This document shows positions 26,560-35,708 of a DNA stretch of 64,000 bases, one piece after another. Numbering within the stretch: position 1 is the first letter of the stretch; each line of letters opens with the position of its first letter. Under the pieces are notes generated by a model that did not search any database, was not told where the DNA came from, and saw only the letters and a list, made by a program, of their open reading frames with translations. Where the stretch lies: the NCBI GenBank assembly GCA_041695085.1, contig JBGFRO010000049.1, forward strand, positions 78,212-142,211, in the 5' to 3' direction. Made by a program: the position numbers and the translations under genes. Source of the DNA: DYFT01 sp041695085. Its GTDB lineage: Bacteria; Bacteroidota; Ignavibacteria; UBA10030.

Positions 26560-27993
26560 ATGCGCACCGACTTCAAACGCAGCCTGCTGGTTTTTGGTGG
26601 CATCGGACTTGCGTTGTTTCTCCTCTTCACGCTGACCGAACATTCATTCGAACATGCCATTATCAAACCGGTTGAACTCTGGACCATTATACCATTTGTC
26701 CTTTTGTTGGGATCGATTGCCGTTGCGCCGTTCATCAACCGCCATTGGTGGGAACACCATTATCCGAAGGTGTCGTATGCCCTCGGAGCACTGGTCGTTC
26801 TGTACTATATCATCATCCTGGATAACGTCCCGCGATTGCTGTTGACGTTCCATGAATACGTCAGCTTCATTGCGCTGATCGGTTCACTCTTCGTCGTTTC
26901 AGGAGGGATTCATCTGAAGATTCGCGGGAAGTCTGCCCCGTGGGAGAACGTGGTGCTTCTTGCTGTGGGCGCGGTCATTTCCAATTTCTTGGGAACGACG
27001 GGAGCGTCGATGCTCTTGATACGGCCATACTTACGCGTCAATAAGTTCCGAATTCGGCCGTATCACATTGTTTTCTTCATCTTTATCGTCAGCAACATTG
27101 GTGGGGCGTTAACTCCTATCGGCGACCCGCCGCTGTTCTTGGGCTATCTGAAGGGCGTACCGTTCTTCTGGGTTGTGACGCGCGTGTGGCATATCTGGGC
27201 GATCGCGGTCATCTTTCTTCTCGCTCTCTTCTATGTCGTTGACTCGTACTATTTTAAGCAGGCAACCAAGAAACAGCAGATGGAGGCCATGGAGCCCGAT
27301 CAACCGGAGTTCGCGGGTACACACAACATTTTTTTCCTGGTCATCATACTCACATCGTTCTTCATCTCGCATCCAATCATGGTTCGCGAGTTGATCATGG
27401 GGGCGGCTGCGTTGGCGTCTTACTATACAACGAAGAGGGATATCCACGAGAAAAACGAATTCAATTTTATACCGATCAAGGAAGTGGCAATTTTGTTCAT
27501 CGGAATTTTTGCAACAATGATTCCGGCACTCGATTGGCTTGAATTGAACTCGAAGACGCTCGGCATCGTTAGTCCGTCTCAATATTTCTGGGGGACGGGA
27601 GTCCTCTCCAGCTTCCTTGATAATGCGCCGACCTATCTGAACTTTCTGAGTGCTGCATTCGGGATCCACGGTGCCCACCTCAGTAATATCCAGCATATGG
27701 AGGCGATCTTGGGACTCGCCACGCCGGAAGCGCTCGGTCTCTCCAATCCACTCGTCCCAGGTGCCATGCCAATTACTGCGGAATCATGGAAATACGTGCA
27801 GGCGATCTCCGTAGCTGCGGTATTCTTCGGCGCTTGCACCTACATCGGCAACGGTCCAAATTTCATGGTGAAGTCGATCGCGGAACAGGCAAAGATTGAG
27901 ATGCCGTCATTTTTCGGCTACGTAGTGAAATACACAATTCCAATCCTGCTGCCGCTTTTCGCTGTGGTGTGGTTCTTGTTCTTTCGCGGGTAG
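26560..27993 (+). CDS. Ion-transporter-superfamily sodium:proton antiporter / CitMHS_2-like
   Basis: A 477-residue integral membrane protein with about twelve helices. It resembles the NhaD/CitMHS-type group of the ion transporter superfamily, seen in FINRHWWEHHYPKVSYALG, VGAVISNFLGTTGASMLLI and the paired loop IGGALTPIGDPPLFLGYL. Annotations in this family vary between sodium:proton antiporter and citrate transporter, so the substrate is inferred. Its place between nuoM and nuoN suggests a link to ion gradients set up by complex I. It is not a Nuo subunit itself. Confidence 0.8.
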   Translation: MRTDFKRSLLVFGGIGLALFLLFTLTEHSFEHAIIKPVELWTIIPFVLLLGSIAVAPFINRHWWEHHYPKVSYALGALVVLYYIIILDNVPRLLLTFHEYVSFIALIGSLFVVSGGIHLKIRGKSAPWENVVLLAVGAVISNFLGTTGASMLLIRPYLRVNKFRIRPYHIVFFIFIVSNIGGALTPIGDPPLFLGYLKGVPFFWVVTRVWHIWAIAVIFLLALFYVVDSYYFKQATKKQQMEAMEPDQPEFAGTHNIFFLVIILTSFFISHPIMVRELIMGAAALASYYTTKRDIHEKNEFNFIPIKEVAILFIGIFATMIPALDWLELNSKTLGIVSPSQYFWGTGVLSSFLDNAPTYLNFLSAAFGIHGAHLSNIQHMEAILGLATPEALGLSNPLVPGAMPITAESWKYVQAISVAAVFFGACTYIGNGPNFMVKSIAEQAKIEMPSFFGYVVKYTIPILLPLFAVVWFLFFRG

Positions 27994-28023
27994 TTGTCTA
28001 CTCGTTTGATCTGACAATCTCAT

Positions 28024-29454
28024 ATGGAAACACTCGTTGAAGACATCTGGCGCAGCGCGCCTCTCGTTCTTCTGACGCTCGTCGGCCTCATCGCACTTCT
28101 GGTGGAGGGATCTGGCAAAAGTCGGGCCACAGCCGTTTACTGGATATCGCTGTTGGGAACGGTAGCTTCGTTTGTTCTCTCGTTTCTTTCATTGAAGAGG
28201 GAAGAGGCAGCATTTAATGAAATGATCCTGCAAGGGGGATATGCAGGATTCTTCGGCCTGATCTTTACAGCCTCAGCCTTTGCGACGCTCATTCTTTCGA
28301 GGTCGTACCTCCGACGGCTTCACACCGAGCGAGGGGAGTTCTATGTTTTGATCATTTTTGCAGCAATCGGGATGATGTTGATGGCATCGGCCCTCGATCT
28401 CATTGTGCTCTTTCTTGGTATTGAATTAATGTCGGTTTGTCTCTATGTCTTAGCCGGATTTCTACGCACAAAACTGACAGCGAACGAATCGGCACTGAAG
28501 TACTTTCTCTTGGGCGCTTTCACGACTGGATTTTTGCTGTATGGAATTGCTCTCATCTACGGCACAGTCGGTTCGACAAACCTTCGAGCGATTAGCGCGG
28601 CATTTCCGGCTGTGTCCAATCAACCCTTGTTTCTGCTGGGCGCTGCGATGTTGGTCATTGCCTTTTCGTTCAAGGTTGCGGCCGTCCCCTTTCACATGTG
28701 GGCTCCCGACGTCTATGAGGGCGCGCCAACACCCATTACAGCGTTCATGTCCACCGGCGCAAAAGCGGCGGCATTTGCTGCATTTGTGGGAGTGTTCCTA
28801 CGGACCTTCCAGATCGCTGGAAGCAACTTGAGCGAAGTCGTTGCGCTGGTGGCAGCAGCTTCGATGATCATTGGTAATGTAACCGCCATCGCTCAATCGA
28901 ATTTAAAACGAATGCTCGCCTATTCAAGCATCGCCCACGCAGGTTATATGCTCAGTGGGATCGCTGCGGCAAATCGTGAAGGGGAGGCAGGCATTCTTTT
29001 CTATCTTGCGGCCTATACCTTGATGAACCTCGGTGCGTTCGGCATTTTATCGTGGGTCGAGCAGAAGGACGACACAAAGCTGACGTTCGACGATTACGCC
29101 GGCTTCAGTGCACAACAACCCTTCCTCGCAGCATTGCTTTCGATATTTCTCTTCTCACTTGCAGGCATACCACCGTTCGCCGGATTTTTTGGCAAGTACT
29201 ATGTATTCCTTGCAGCGGTAAAGGCCGATCTTACCTGGTTAGCAATTATCGGTGTGCTGACAAGTGTGGTCTCCGTTTATTATTACCTCCGTTTGGTGAT
29301 GATGATGTATTTTCAACAAGGGGACGCCACTGTCGAACAGCGCCCCGCGCAGGCGTCGCTGCTTACCGTTACCTGTGCAGCCACCCTCGTCGTTTTGTTC
29401 GGCGTGTACCCGTCCCTCATTGTCGACCTGGCGAAAAGTTTCTTGAATATCTGA
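28024..29454 (+). CDS. nuoN: NADH-quinone oxidoreductase subunit N
   Basis: A 476-residue antiporter-like complex I subunit. The channel regions are FLGIELMSVCLYVLAGF, with the key glutamate, the VPFHMWAPDVYEGAPTPITA segment, and QSNLKRMLAYSSIAHAGYM. It completes nuoJKLMN. It ends 10 bp before the NAD(P)HX repair gene. Confidence 0.97.
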   Translation: METLVEDIWRSAPLVLLTLVGLIALLVEGSGKSRATAVYWISLLGTVASFVLSFLSLKREEAAFNEMILQGGYAGFFGLIFTASAFATLILSRSYLRRLHTERGEFYVLIIFAAIGMMLMASALDLIVLFLGIELMSVCLYVLAGFLRTKLTANESALKYFLLGAFTTGFLLYGIALIYGTVGSTNLRAISAAFPAVSNQPLFLLGAAMLVIAFSFKVAAVPFHMWAPDVYEGAPTPITAFMSTGAKAAAFAAFVGVFLRTFQIAGSNLSEVVALVAAASMIIGNVTAIAQSNLKRMLAYSSIAHAGYMLSGIAAANREGEAGILFYLAAYTLMNLGAFGILSWVEQKDDTKLTFDDYAGFSAQQPFLAALLSIFLFSLAGIPPFAGFFGKYYVFLAAVKADLTWLAIIGVLTSVVSVYYYLRLVMMMYFQQGDATVEQRPAQASLLTVTCAATLVVLFGVYPSLIVDLAKSFLNI

Positions 29455-29464
29455 CCCCCTCTCC

Positions 29465-31036
29465 ATGCAACCTGTCGTCTCCGCTGACGAGATGCGATGG
29501 TGTGATCGAACAACCATCGAGACATACGGCATTGCCGGCATGCTTCTTATGGAAAATGCCGGCCGGAGCGTTGCTGAAGTCATGCAACGAGAATATGGTC
29601 GTCTTCAAGGAAAGACCGTCTACATCTTCTGCGGAAAAGGTAATAATGGAGGCGATGGATTTGTCATTGCGCGCTCCCTTCATTCGATTGGAGCAATGAC
29701 AACTGTGTTCCTTCTTCCATCGGCGCGTCAACTCAGCGGAGACGCGAAGTCAAATTACTTGATCGTGAGGCGGCTAGCGCGTTCGTCAGATTCCACACTT
29801 CGCATTGAGGAATTCTCGTCGCGGCGGTTAACGAACATTCCATCCCCGGATTTCATCATCGATGCGATCTTTGGAACGGGATTTGCAGGAAGGGTGGAGG
29901 GAAAATATCGTGACGCCGTCGAGTGGATCAATCGACAGCGGGTACCCGTCGTTTCAGTCGACATTCCCTCCGGAGTCAATGGAACGAATGGAGCAGTTGA
30001 AACTCTTGCAGTTTATGCCCACCACACCGTCACCTTCGGATTGATCAAAACGGGACTGTTAGTGGGCCAAGGACAGGACTATTCCGGCAACGTGCATCTT
30101 GTCGATATCGGAATTCCTCCGGCTGTTTCTCGCTCCCCACGCTTGAGAACATTTCTCGTAGAGAGAGAAGACGTCCGGCGATGTCTGCCTGGTCGGGCAT
30201 CGACAGTGCATAAGTATGCCGTTGGCAAAGTATTTATCCTTGCCGGCTCCAGAGGTTATACTGGCGCGGCAGCTTTGTGTGCAGAAGCCACCCTGAGGTC
30301 GGGTGCAGGCGCCGTCATTCTTGGGACGCCCGAAGCAGTTTATCCCATTCTCGCGCGTAAGCTCTCTGAGCCGATCGTTACACCTCTCCCTTCAACGGAT
30401 GAGGGAACGATGAGCCTGGGAGCATTGCCGGGCATTCGTGAAAAGATCCGGTGGGCGGATGTCGTTGTTATCGGACCGGGTCTCTCGTCGAATGCAGAAA
30501 CGCGGGCACTCGTGCGCTCACTTCTCCTCGAAACGCCGGCAAATTACGTAGTTGATGCAGACGCGCTTCGGGCTGTAGCAGAGATTGGCCTTCGGAGACT
30601 CGCTCGAACAAAGAGCGAATGGATTCTCACACCACACACTGGCGAGCTGGGACGAATAGTAAAGATGTCTGCTGATCAGATTGAACAGGAAAGGATCTCA
30701 TGGGCGAGGAAAATCGCACGTGCCGGAAGATGTACACTGATTCTGAAAGGTGGACCGACCGTGACGGGCGTTCTGGAAGGAAAAGTGTTGATCAATTCAA
30801 CAGGTAATCCGGGAATGGCGACTGTTGGTTCCGGCGACGTGCTTGCCGGTCTGATTGGTGGATTGTGGGCTCAAGGGATGAAGGGGGACGATGCTGCGTT
30901 TTCCGGTGTGTATTTGCACGGATTGGCAGGGGATTTGGCCGCAGATCGATTCGGCGTGCGGAGTATTGTGGCAGGAGATATTCTTGATTGCTTGTCGGCA
31001 AGCCTCCGCAGGGTGGAAAAGGGGGGAGAGGTTTGA
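29465..31036 (+). CDS. nnrD: Bifunctional NAD(P)HX epimerase / ADP-dependent NAD(P)HX dehydratase
   Basis: A 523-residue YjeF-type fusion that repairs hydrated NADH and NADPH. The N-terminal epimerase domain (about 1-225) has LLMENAGRSVAEVM, the CGKGNNGGDGFVIAR loop and VDIPSGVNGTNG. The C-terminal dehydratase domain (about 235-523) has AGSRGYTGAAALC, LTPHTGELGRI, the KGGPTVTG segment and TVGSGDVLAGLI with the catalytic aspartate. It follows nuoN, a sensible neighbour for NADH-handling genes. Confidence 0.95.
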   Translation: MQPVVSADEMRWCDRTTIETYGIAGMLLMENAGRSVAEVMQREYGRLQGKTVYIFCGKGNNGGDGFVIARSLHSIGAMTTVFLLPSARQLSGDAKSNYLIVRRLARSSDSTLRIEEFSSRRLTNIPSPDFIIDAIFGTGFAGRVEGKYRDAVEWINRQRVPVVSVDIPSGVNGTNGAVETLAVYAHHTVTFGLIKTGLLVGQGQDYSGNVHLVDIGIPPAVSRSPRLRTFLVEREDVRRCLPGRASTVHKYAVGKVFILAGSRGYTGAAALCAEATLRSGAGAVILGTPEAVYPILARKLSEPIVTPLPSTDEGTMSLGALPGIREKIRWADVVVIGPGLSSNAETRALVRSLLLETPANYVVDADALRAVAEIGLRRLARTKSEWILTPHTGELGRIVKMSADQIEQERISWARKIARAGRCTLILKGGPTVTGVLEGKVLINSTGNPGMATVGSGDVLAGLIGGLWAQGMKGDDAAFSGVYLHGLAGDLAADRFGVRSIVAGDILDCLSASLRRVEKGGEV

Positions 31037-31425
31037 AATCCTTCCTGAAATATCAGTTCCCGCCTATTCTTTGGCTTGGATTCATTTTCTTGATTTCCTC
31101 ATGGAGTGCGTTAGGAAATCTCAAAACGCCAACGGGTTTTGACAAACTGACCCATCTTGTTCTCTGGTTTGTTCTCTGTCTCCTCACTCGGCGCGCATTT
31201 TTCTATCAGCAACGTTTACCCTGGTTGAAGCGTCATAATCTATGGGGGGCCTTAGTGGTGACGACATTGATCGGTGTAGCAGATGAATACTATCAAATCT
31301 ATGTCCCAAGCCGAACTTCCGATTTTGGTGATGTTGTCGCAGATTTTGCCGGCGCCTTCCTCTTCGTGATCATTGTCCTGACGCGCAATCGACGGCAGGA
31401 GCGCCTCGCAAAAAAAGATGTTTGA
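31033..31425 (+). CDS. VanZ-like membrane protein
   Basis: A 130-residue protein with about four membrane segments. It carries the VanZ-family order: an early helix with LGFIFLISSWS, then TGFDKLTHLVLWFVLC and DEYYQIYVPSRTSDFGDVVAD. VanZ gives teicoplanin resistance in enterococci, but most relatives have no known role. The start is taken as TTG 31033, which overlaps the previous stop and has GGAG 4 nt upstream; TTG 30988 is an alternative. Confidence 0.8.
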   Translation: MKSFLKYQFPPILWLGFIFLISSWSALGNLKTPTGFDKLTHLVLWFVLCLLTRRAFFYQQRLPWLKRHNLWGALVVTTLIGVADEYYQIYVPSRTSDFGDVVADFAGAFLFVIIVLTRNRRQERLAKKDV

Positions 31426-31450
31426 CAAGGCCTCTTTTTCTGGTTATATT
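31422..31450 (+). promoter_or_regulatory. Promoter of the TonB-like gene
   Basis: TTGACA (31422-31427) and TATATT (31445-31450) with 17 bp between, the closest match to the consensus in the window. It starts within the stop codon of the VanZ-like gene. Confidence 0.85.
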
Positions 31451-31490
31451 TTGCCAGCAGATTTTCCAACATAAAGGAGGGAGTTCTCCT

Positions 31491-32135
31491 ATGGTACGCA
31501 AGAATCCAGAAGTCGATCTTCGTTTGAAGTATCAGAAGACATTCGAGATCGGCCTCATCATAGCTCTTGCGTTGGTCATCGTCGCGTTTAAATTCTTTCC
31601 GAAGGTCGAAGGGCCGAAGATGATCATTCAGGCGACGCAGGAAGTAGTTGATGTGGAAGACATCGACGTCACGAAACAAGAGAACCGACCACCCCCACCG
31701 CCAAGGCCGTTGATCCCGATCGAAGCCCCAAGCGACGAAGCATTGGATGATGTCACAATCCAGAGCACGGAAGTGGACATCACAAAGGAAGTGGCACCGC
31801 CGCCGCCCAGGCAAGATGATTCGGACGAAGAAACCTACTTCATCGCGGTCGAAGAACTACCGGAACCGATCGGTGGGATTGCCGCTATTCAAGCGCTTGT
31901 CGTGTATCCTGAGATCGCGCGCAGAGCAGGTGTGGAGGGAACGGTGTACATAGAGGCGTTCGTGGATGAAAACGGGAACGTGACGCGCACCGAGGTCAAG
32001 AAAGGGATTGGAGCCGGATGCGATGAAGCGGCCGCCGCAGCTGTGATGAAGGCGAAGTTCAAACCGGGGAAACAGCGTGGCAAGCCAGTGAAGGTACGGA
32101 TGTCGATTCCGATCCGTTTTCGTTTGCAAAAATAG
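31491..32135 (+). CDS. TonB-family energy transducer
   Basis: A 214-residue protein with one N-terminal membrane anchor (residues about 20-36), a proline-rich linker (PPPPPRP and further proline runs) and a C-terminal TonB domain (about 125-214) with YPEIARRAGVEGTVYIEAFV and the FKPGKQRGKPV segment. It links the proton motive force to outer-membrane receptors. The start at ATG 31491 has a very strong AAAGGAGGG. No exbB or exbD is adjacent, so its motor is encoded elsewhere. It has its own promoter and terminator and is therefore a single-gene unit. Confidence 0.92.
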   Translation: MVRKNPEVDLRLKYQKTFEIGLIIALALVIVAFKFFPKVEGPKMIIQATQEVVDVEDIDVTKQENRPPPPPRPLIPIEAPSDEALDDVTIQSTEVDITKEVAPPPPRQDDSDEETYFIAVEELPEPIGGIAAIQALVVYPEIARRAGVEGTVYIEAFVDENGNVTRTEVKKGIGAGCDEAAAAAVMKAKFKPGKQRGKPVKVRMSIPIRFRLQK

Positions 32136-32160
32136 GTTGTCTCAACCGTCAAGTCTGTTG

Positions 32161-32195
32161 AATCCGCCGTGAGAGGGATTTCTCGGCGGATTTTT
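32161..32195 (+). terminator. Intrinsic terminator after the TonB-like gene
   Basis: A 9-bp stem (aatccgccg at 32161-32169, cggcggatt at 32184-32192) followed by five T. It lies before tgt and makes the GTG at 32169 an unlikely tgt start. Confidence 0.85.
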
Positions 32196-32237
32196 GTTGA
32201 TACTTGTTTGTTCGATCAACGATCCCGTCGATTCTTC

Positions 32238-33371
32238 TTGAAATTCACGCTTGTTGCGACCGACCATGCCGTCCGCGCTGGTCTCCTGGAGACAGATCAT
32301 GGAACCATCGAGACGCCCGTTTTCATGCCTGTTGGGACCCAAGGCAGCGTGAAGGCGATCGAGCAGCGTGAGTTGATTGAGGCGGGTGCGCAGATCATTC
32401 TTGGCAACACGTATCATCTCTACCTGCGTCCCGGAACAGATATTGTGAGAGCTGCGGGAGGGTTGCATAAGTTTATCGGTTGGAATCGACCAATTCTCAC
32501 CGACAGCGGTGGTTACCAGCTGTTCAGCCTGACGGATCTCCGGGAAATTGAGGAGACAGGTGTGACATTCCGCTCGCATCTCGACGGATCGGAACACGTC
32601 TTTACTCCTGAATCGGTGATGCGCATCCAACGAGAGCTCGGAGCGGACATCGTGATGGTGCTGGATGAATGCACCCCCTATCCGTGCGATGAATCGTATG
32701 CGCGGCAATCGAACGAGTTGACCCTCCGTTGGGCGCAGCGATGCAGGGAGGCTTTTGACGCGGCCGCTCCTCTCTACGGGTACGAGCAACTCCTTTTTGG
32801 CATTGTGCAGGGAAGTGTGTTCCCGGACATTCGGAAATCATGCGCGAGAGGATTGACAGACCTGGGATTCGATGGGTATGCACTCGGTGGCCTTGCAGTT
32901 GGTGAACCGGCGCAAGTGATGTATGAAATGATCGAGACGTGTGAACCGTTGCTTCCGTCCGAAAAACCTCGTTACTTAATGGGCGTTGGAACGCCGGAGA
33001 ACCTGTTGGAAGCGATCGAACGCGGAATGGATATGTTTGATTGCGTTTTGCCGACAAGGAACGGGAGGAATGCAAACCTTTTTACGCGTCGCGGTACTCT
33101 CAATCTCAGAAACGCTGCTTACAAATCAGACTTTACACCGGTCGATTCGGAATGCTCGTGTTATCTTTGTTCAAACTTCTCGCGCGCGTATCTGCGTCAC
33201 CTGTTTGTTGTAAAAGAGATACTAGCCTACCAGCTGGCGACGATCCATAATCTCACATTTTACCTATGGCTGATGCGCGAGGCGCGTGAGGCCATTGTGC
33301 AAAAGCGGTACATGCCCTGGAAGCGATCGGTTCTGGAAAGAATGGCGCAGGGAGTCGGTATCGAGTCCTAA
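32238..33371 (+). CDS. tgt: tRNA-guanine transglycosylase (queuine tRNA-ribosyltransferase)
   Basis: A 377-residue TIM-barrel enzyme that swaps guanine 34 for preQ1 in Asp, Asn, His and Tyr tRNAs. It shows TPVFMPVGTQGSVKA, the LTDSGGYQLFSL catalytic region, YALGGLAVGEP, DCVLPTRNGRNA with the nucleophilic aspartate, and the zinc site CSCYLCSNFSRAYLRHL. The start is TTG 32238, giving the normal length. It is followed by yajC, a common pairing. Confidence 0.95.
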   Translation: MKFTLVATDHAVRAGLLETDHGTIETPVFMPVGTQGSVKAIEQRELIEAGAQIILGNTYHLYLRPGTDIVRAAGGLHKFIGWNRPILTDSGGYQLFSLTDLREIEETGVTFRSHLDGSEHVFTPESVMRIQRELGADIVMVLDECTPYPCDESYARQSNELTLRWAQRCREAFDAAAPLYGYEQLLFGIVQGSVFPDIRKSCARGLTDLGFDGYALGGLAVGEPAQVMYEMIETCEPLLPSEKPRYLMGVGTPENLLEAIERGMDMFDCVLPTRNGRNANLFTRRGTLNLRNAAYKSDFTPVDSECSCYLCSNFSRAYLRHLFVVKEILAYQLATIHNLTFYLWLMREAREAIVQKRYMPWKRSVLERMAQGVGIES

Positions 33372-33415
33372 TTACTCAATCACGTACTCTTGAATATCAT
33401 ACAGAGGAGGCACTC

Positions 33416-33748
33416 TTGATCGGAAATTATATACTCTTGATGACACCACAAGGCGGACAAGACGCCGGGTCAGGATTTATGCAGTCCATCATCCTGTTCG
33501 GACTGATCTTTGTTATCTTCTATTTTATGATAATCCGTCCTCAACAGAAGCGACAGAAGGAACGTCAGAAGATGCTGGATGCGCTGAAGAAGGGAGACAA
33601 GGTCATAACGGCCGGCGGCATTCACGGAACCATTGTTGGATTAGAGGAGAGAACCGTCCTCGTCCAGATTGCAGACAACCTGAAGGTGAAGGTGGAGCGC
33701 GGTTCGATTTCCACTGTTGCGAAGGAAGCAGAGCCGGAGACGAAGTAA
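33416..33748 (+). CDS. yajC: Preprotein translocase subunit YajC
   Basis: A 110-residue protein with one membrane helix (about residues 20-38, LFGLIFVIFYFMIIRPQQKR) and a cytoplasmic domain containing KKGDKVITAGGIHGTI. The TTG start at 33416 has GGAGG 5 nt upstream. YajC associates with SecDF in the Sec translocon. It lies after tgt. Confidence 0.93.
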   Translation: MIGNYILLMTPQGGQDAGSGFMQSIILFGLIFVIFYFMIIRPQQKRQKERQKMLDALKKGDKVITAGGIHGTIVGLEERTVLVQIADNLKVKVERGSISTVAKEAEPETK

Positions 33749-33768
33749 TCCGAACAGAGGGTGCCGAC

Positions 33769-35019
33769 ATGACAACAAAGCGAGCAACGGGATTCCACAC
33801 GATTGAGGAAGCGATTGAAGACTTTCGCTCCGGCAGGATGCTCATCGTCGTTGATGATGAGGATCGGGAGAACGAAGGTGATTTCGTCATCGCAGCCGAA
33901 GCGGTATCGGCGGAAGTGATCAACTTCCTTGTGAAAGAGGGACGCGGTGTCGTCTGCGCGCCGCTCACTTCGGAACGCGCTGCCGAGCTCAGATTGGAAT
34001 CCATGGTCGAAGCAAACACATCTCTGCACGAAACGTCCTTCACCGTCTCAGTTGATTACATTCACGGTACAACGACGGGTGTCTCTGCCGCAGATCGTGC
34101 AGCGACCGTGAGAGCGCTCATCCATCCCAGAACCAAACCGAGCGATCTGGCGCGTCCCGGCCATATCTTTCCTCTGAGAGCTGCCGAAGGGGGAGTACTA
34201 CGACGGGCCGGACACACGGAGGCGGTGATCGATCTGTGTCGACTTGCGGGACTCTACCCGGCCGGCGTTCTCTGTGAGATCTTGAACGATGACGGTTCGA
34301 TGGCGCGCGTTCCTCAATTGCAGCAGATCGCACGCAAGTTTGGGCTGAAAATGATCACAGTGCGGAGTCTCATTGAGTATCGCATGCGGCGCGAGAAGCT
34401 GGTGCAGCGTGTCGTAACAACTCGCATCCCTTCTCGCTACGGGGACTTCGATGTGCATCTGTACCGAAGCCAGACGGATGAGAAAGAGCACCTTGCACTT
34501 GTAAAAGGCGACATTCGTCCCGACGAACCGACACTGGTACGGGTCCATTCGGAATGCCTCACCGGTGATGTGTTTGGCTCGTTGCGTTGCGATTGCAATG
34601 ATCAACTCGTTGCCGCGTTACAGACCGTCGAAAAAGAAGGCAAGGGGGTCATCCTCTACATGCGGCAAGAGGGGCGCGGAATCGGTCTGCTCAACAAACT
34701 GAAGGCATACAAGCTTCAGGATGAGGGGATGGATACCGTGGAGGCAAATGAAAAACTCGGATTCCGTCCCGATCTGCGTGACTATGGAATCGGTGCCCAG
34801 ATTCTTCGCGATCTCGGCATCGGGAAGATGCGCCTGATGACGAATAATCCGAAGAAGATTGTAGGACTACACGGATACGGTCTCGAAATCGTGGAGCGCG
34901 TTCCCCTCGAGGTCGATCCAAACTTCTTTAATGAGCGATATCTCAAGACGAAACGGGATAAGCTCGGACATCTTATTCTTGTGGAACCGCGTTCACGGAC
35001 GGAATCGAAAGGGATCTGA
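33769..35019 (+). CDS. ribBA: Bifunctional DHBP synthase / GTP cyclohydrolase II
   Basis: A 416-residue riboflavin-pathway fusion. The N-terminal half (about 1-205) makes 3,4-dihydroxy-2-butanone-4-phosphate: VVDDEDRENEGDFVIAAE, HRP-type RPGHIFPLRA and AGHTEAVIDL. The C-terminal half (about 210-416) is GTP cyclohydrolase II, with zinc ligands in ECLTGDVFGSLRCDC and the RQEGRGIGLLNKLKAY region. Both active sites look intact. Confidence 0.96.
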   Translation: MTTKRATGFHTIEEAIEDFRSGRMLIVVDDEDRENEGDFVIAAEAVSAEVINFLVKEGRGVVCAPLTSERAAELRLESMVEANTSLHETSFTVSVDYIHGTTTGVSAADRAATVRALIHPRTKPSDLARPGHIFPLRAAEGGVLRRAGHTEAVIDLCRLAGLYPAGVLCEILNDDGSMARVPQLQQIARKFGLKMITVRSLIEYRMRREKLVQRVVTTRIPSRYGDFDVHLYRSQTDEKEHLALVKGDIRPDEPTLVRVHSECLTGDVFGSLRCDCNDQLVAALQTVEKEGKGVILYMRQEGRGIGLLNKLKAYKLQDEGMDTVEANEKLGFRPDLRDYGIGAQILRDLGIGKMRLMTNNPKKIVGLHGYGLEIVERVPLEVDPNFFNERYLKTKRDKLGHLILVEPRSRTESKGI

Positions 35020-35074
35020 ACTTTCCGCTTGCGTCTGACTCGTTTTTCATCTACTTTCAAACCGACGTACAACT

Positions 35075-35115
35075 AGCCACCATCTCATCGTCAGTCGGGA
35101 TGTTGGCTTTTCTTT
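35075..35115 (+). terminator. Terminator between ribBA and greA
   Basis: Stem agcca-c-catc (35075-35084) with gatg-t-tggct (35099-35108), one internal mismatch, then ttttcttttt. It lies about 35 bp before the greA start. Confidence 0.7.
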
Positions 35116-35148
35116 TTACCCTATGTGGCAAGGTCTTATGGAGGTGTT

Positions 35149-35634
35149 ATGGGAGAGAAGAATAACGGTCACGTGTACCTGACCCGCGAACGCGTGGTTG
35201 AACTGGAGGCGGAGCTCCGCGAGCTGAAGATCAACGGTCGCGCCGAGATTGCACAAAAGATCGCTGATGCGCGCAGTTACGGCGACCTGAGCGAGAACGC
35301 GGAATATGACGCCGCAAAGGAGGCGCAAGAACATCTGGAAATCCGCATCGCGAAGTTGGAGGAAACACTCGCACGAGCACGTATTATCGAGAGCGCCGAC
35401 CTTCCGAATGACAAGGTCTATATTCTCTCGGTTGTGACATTGAAAGATCTCAAGAACGGCGAGGTAATCGAGTATCGTCTCGTCTCACCGGAGGAAGCGG
35501 ATTTCGACAAGAATAAGATTTCAGTGACCTCTCCCATTGGTAAGGGATTGATGGGTAAGCGGAAAGGAGAGACCGTGAAGATCAAGGTCCCAGCTGGTTT
35601 CCTCGAGTACAACATCCTCGAAATCAGACGTTAA
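35149..35634 (+). CDS. greA: Transcription elongation factor GreA
   Basis: A 161-residue factor that rescues backtracked RNA polymerase by stimulating transcript cleavage. The N-terminal coiled coil carries the key acidic tip in GDLSENAEYDAAKEAQ, and the C-terminal FKBP-like domain has SPIGKGLMGKRKGETV. ATG 35149 has TGGAGGT upstream. Confidence 0.96.
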   Translation: MGEKNNGHVYLTRERVVELEAELRELKINGRAEIAQKIADARSYGDLSENAEYDAAKEAQEHLEIRIAKLEETLARARIIESADLPNDKVYILSVVTLKDLKNGEVIEYRLVSPEEADFDKNKISVTSPIGKGLMGKRKGETVKIKVPAGFLEYNILEIRR

Positions 35635-35658
35635 CATTTGAGATGTGCCCTGCGGATG

Positions 35659-35687
35659 AAAGGCGAGGGTCGATGATCTTCGCCTTT
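35659..35687 (+). terminator. Hairpin after greA
   Basis: A 10-bp stem, counting one G-T pair (35659-35668 with 35678-35687), ending in three T. It overlaps an upstream in-frame ATG (35673) of the CYTH gene and so disfavours that start. Confidence 0.5.
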
Positions 35688-35708
35688 GTGTTGAAAGCGG
35701 ACCCCAGA

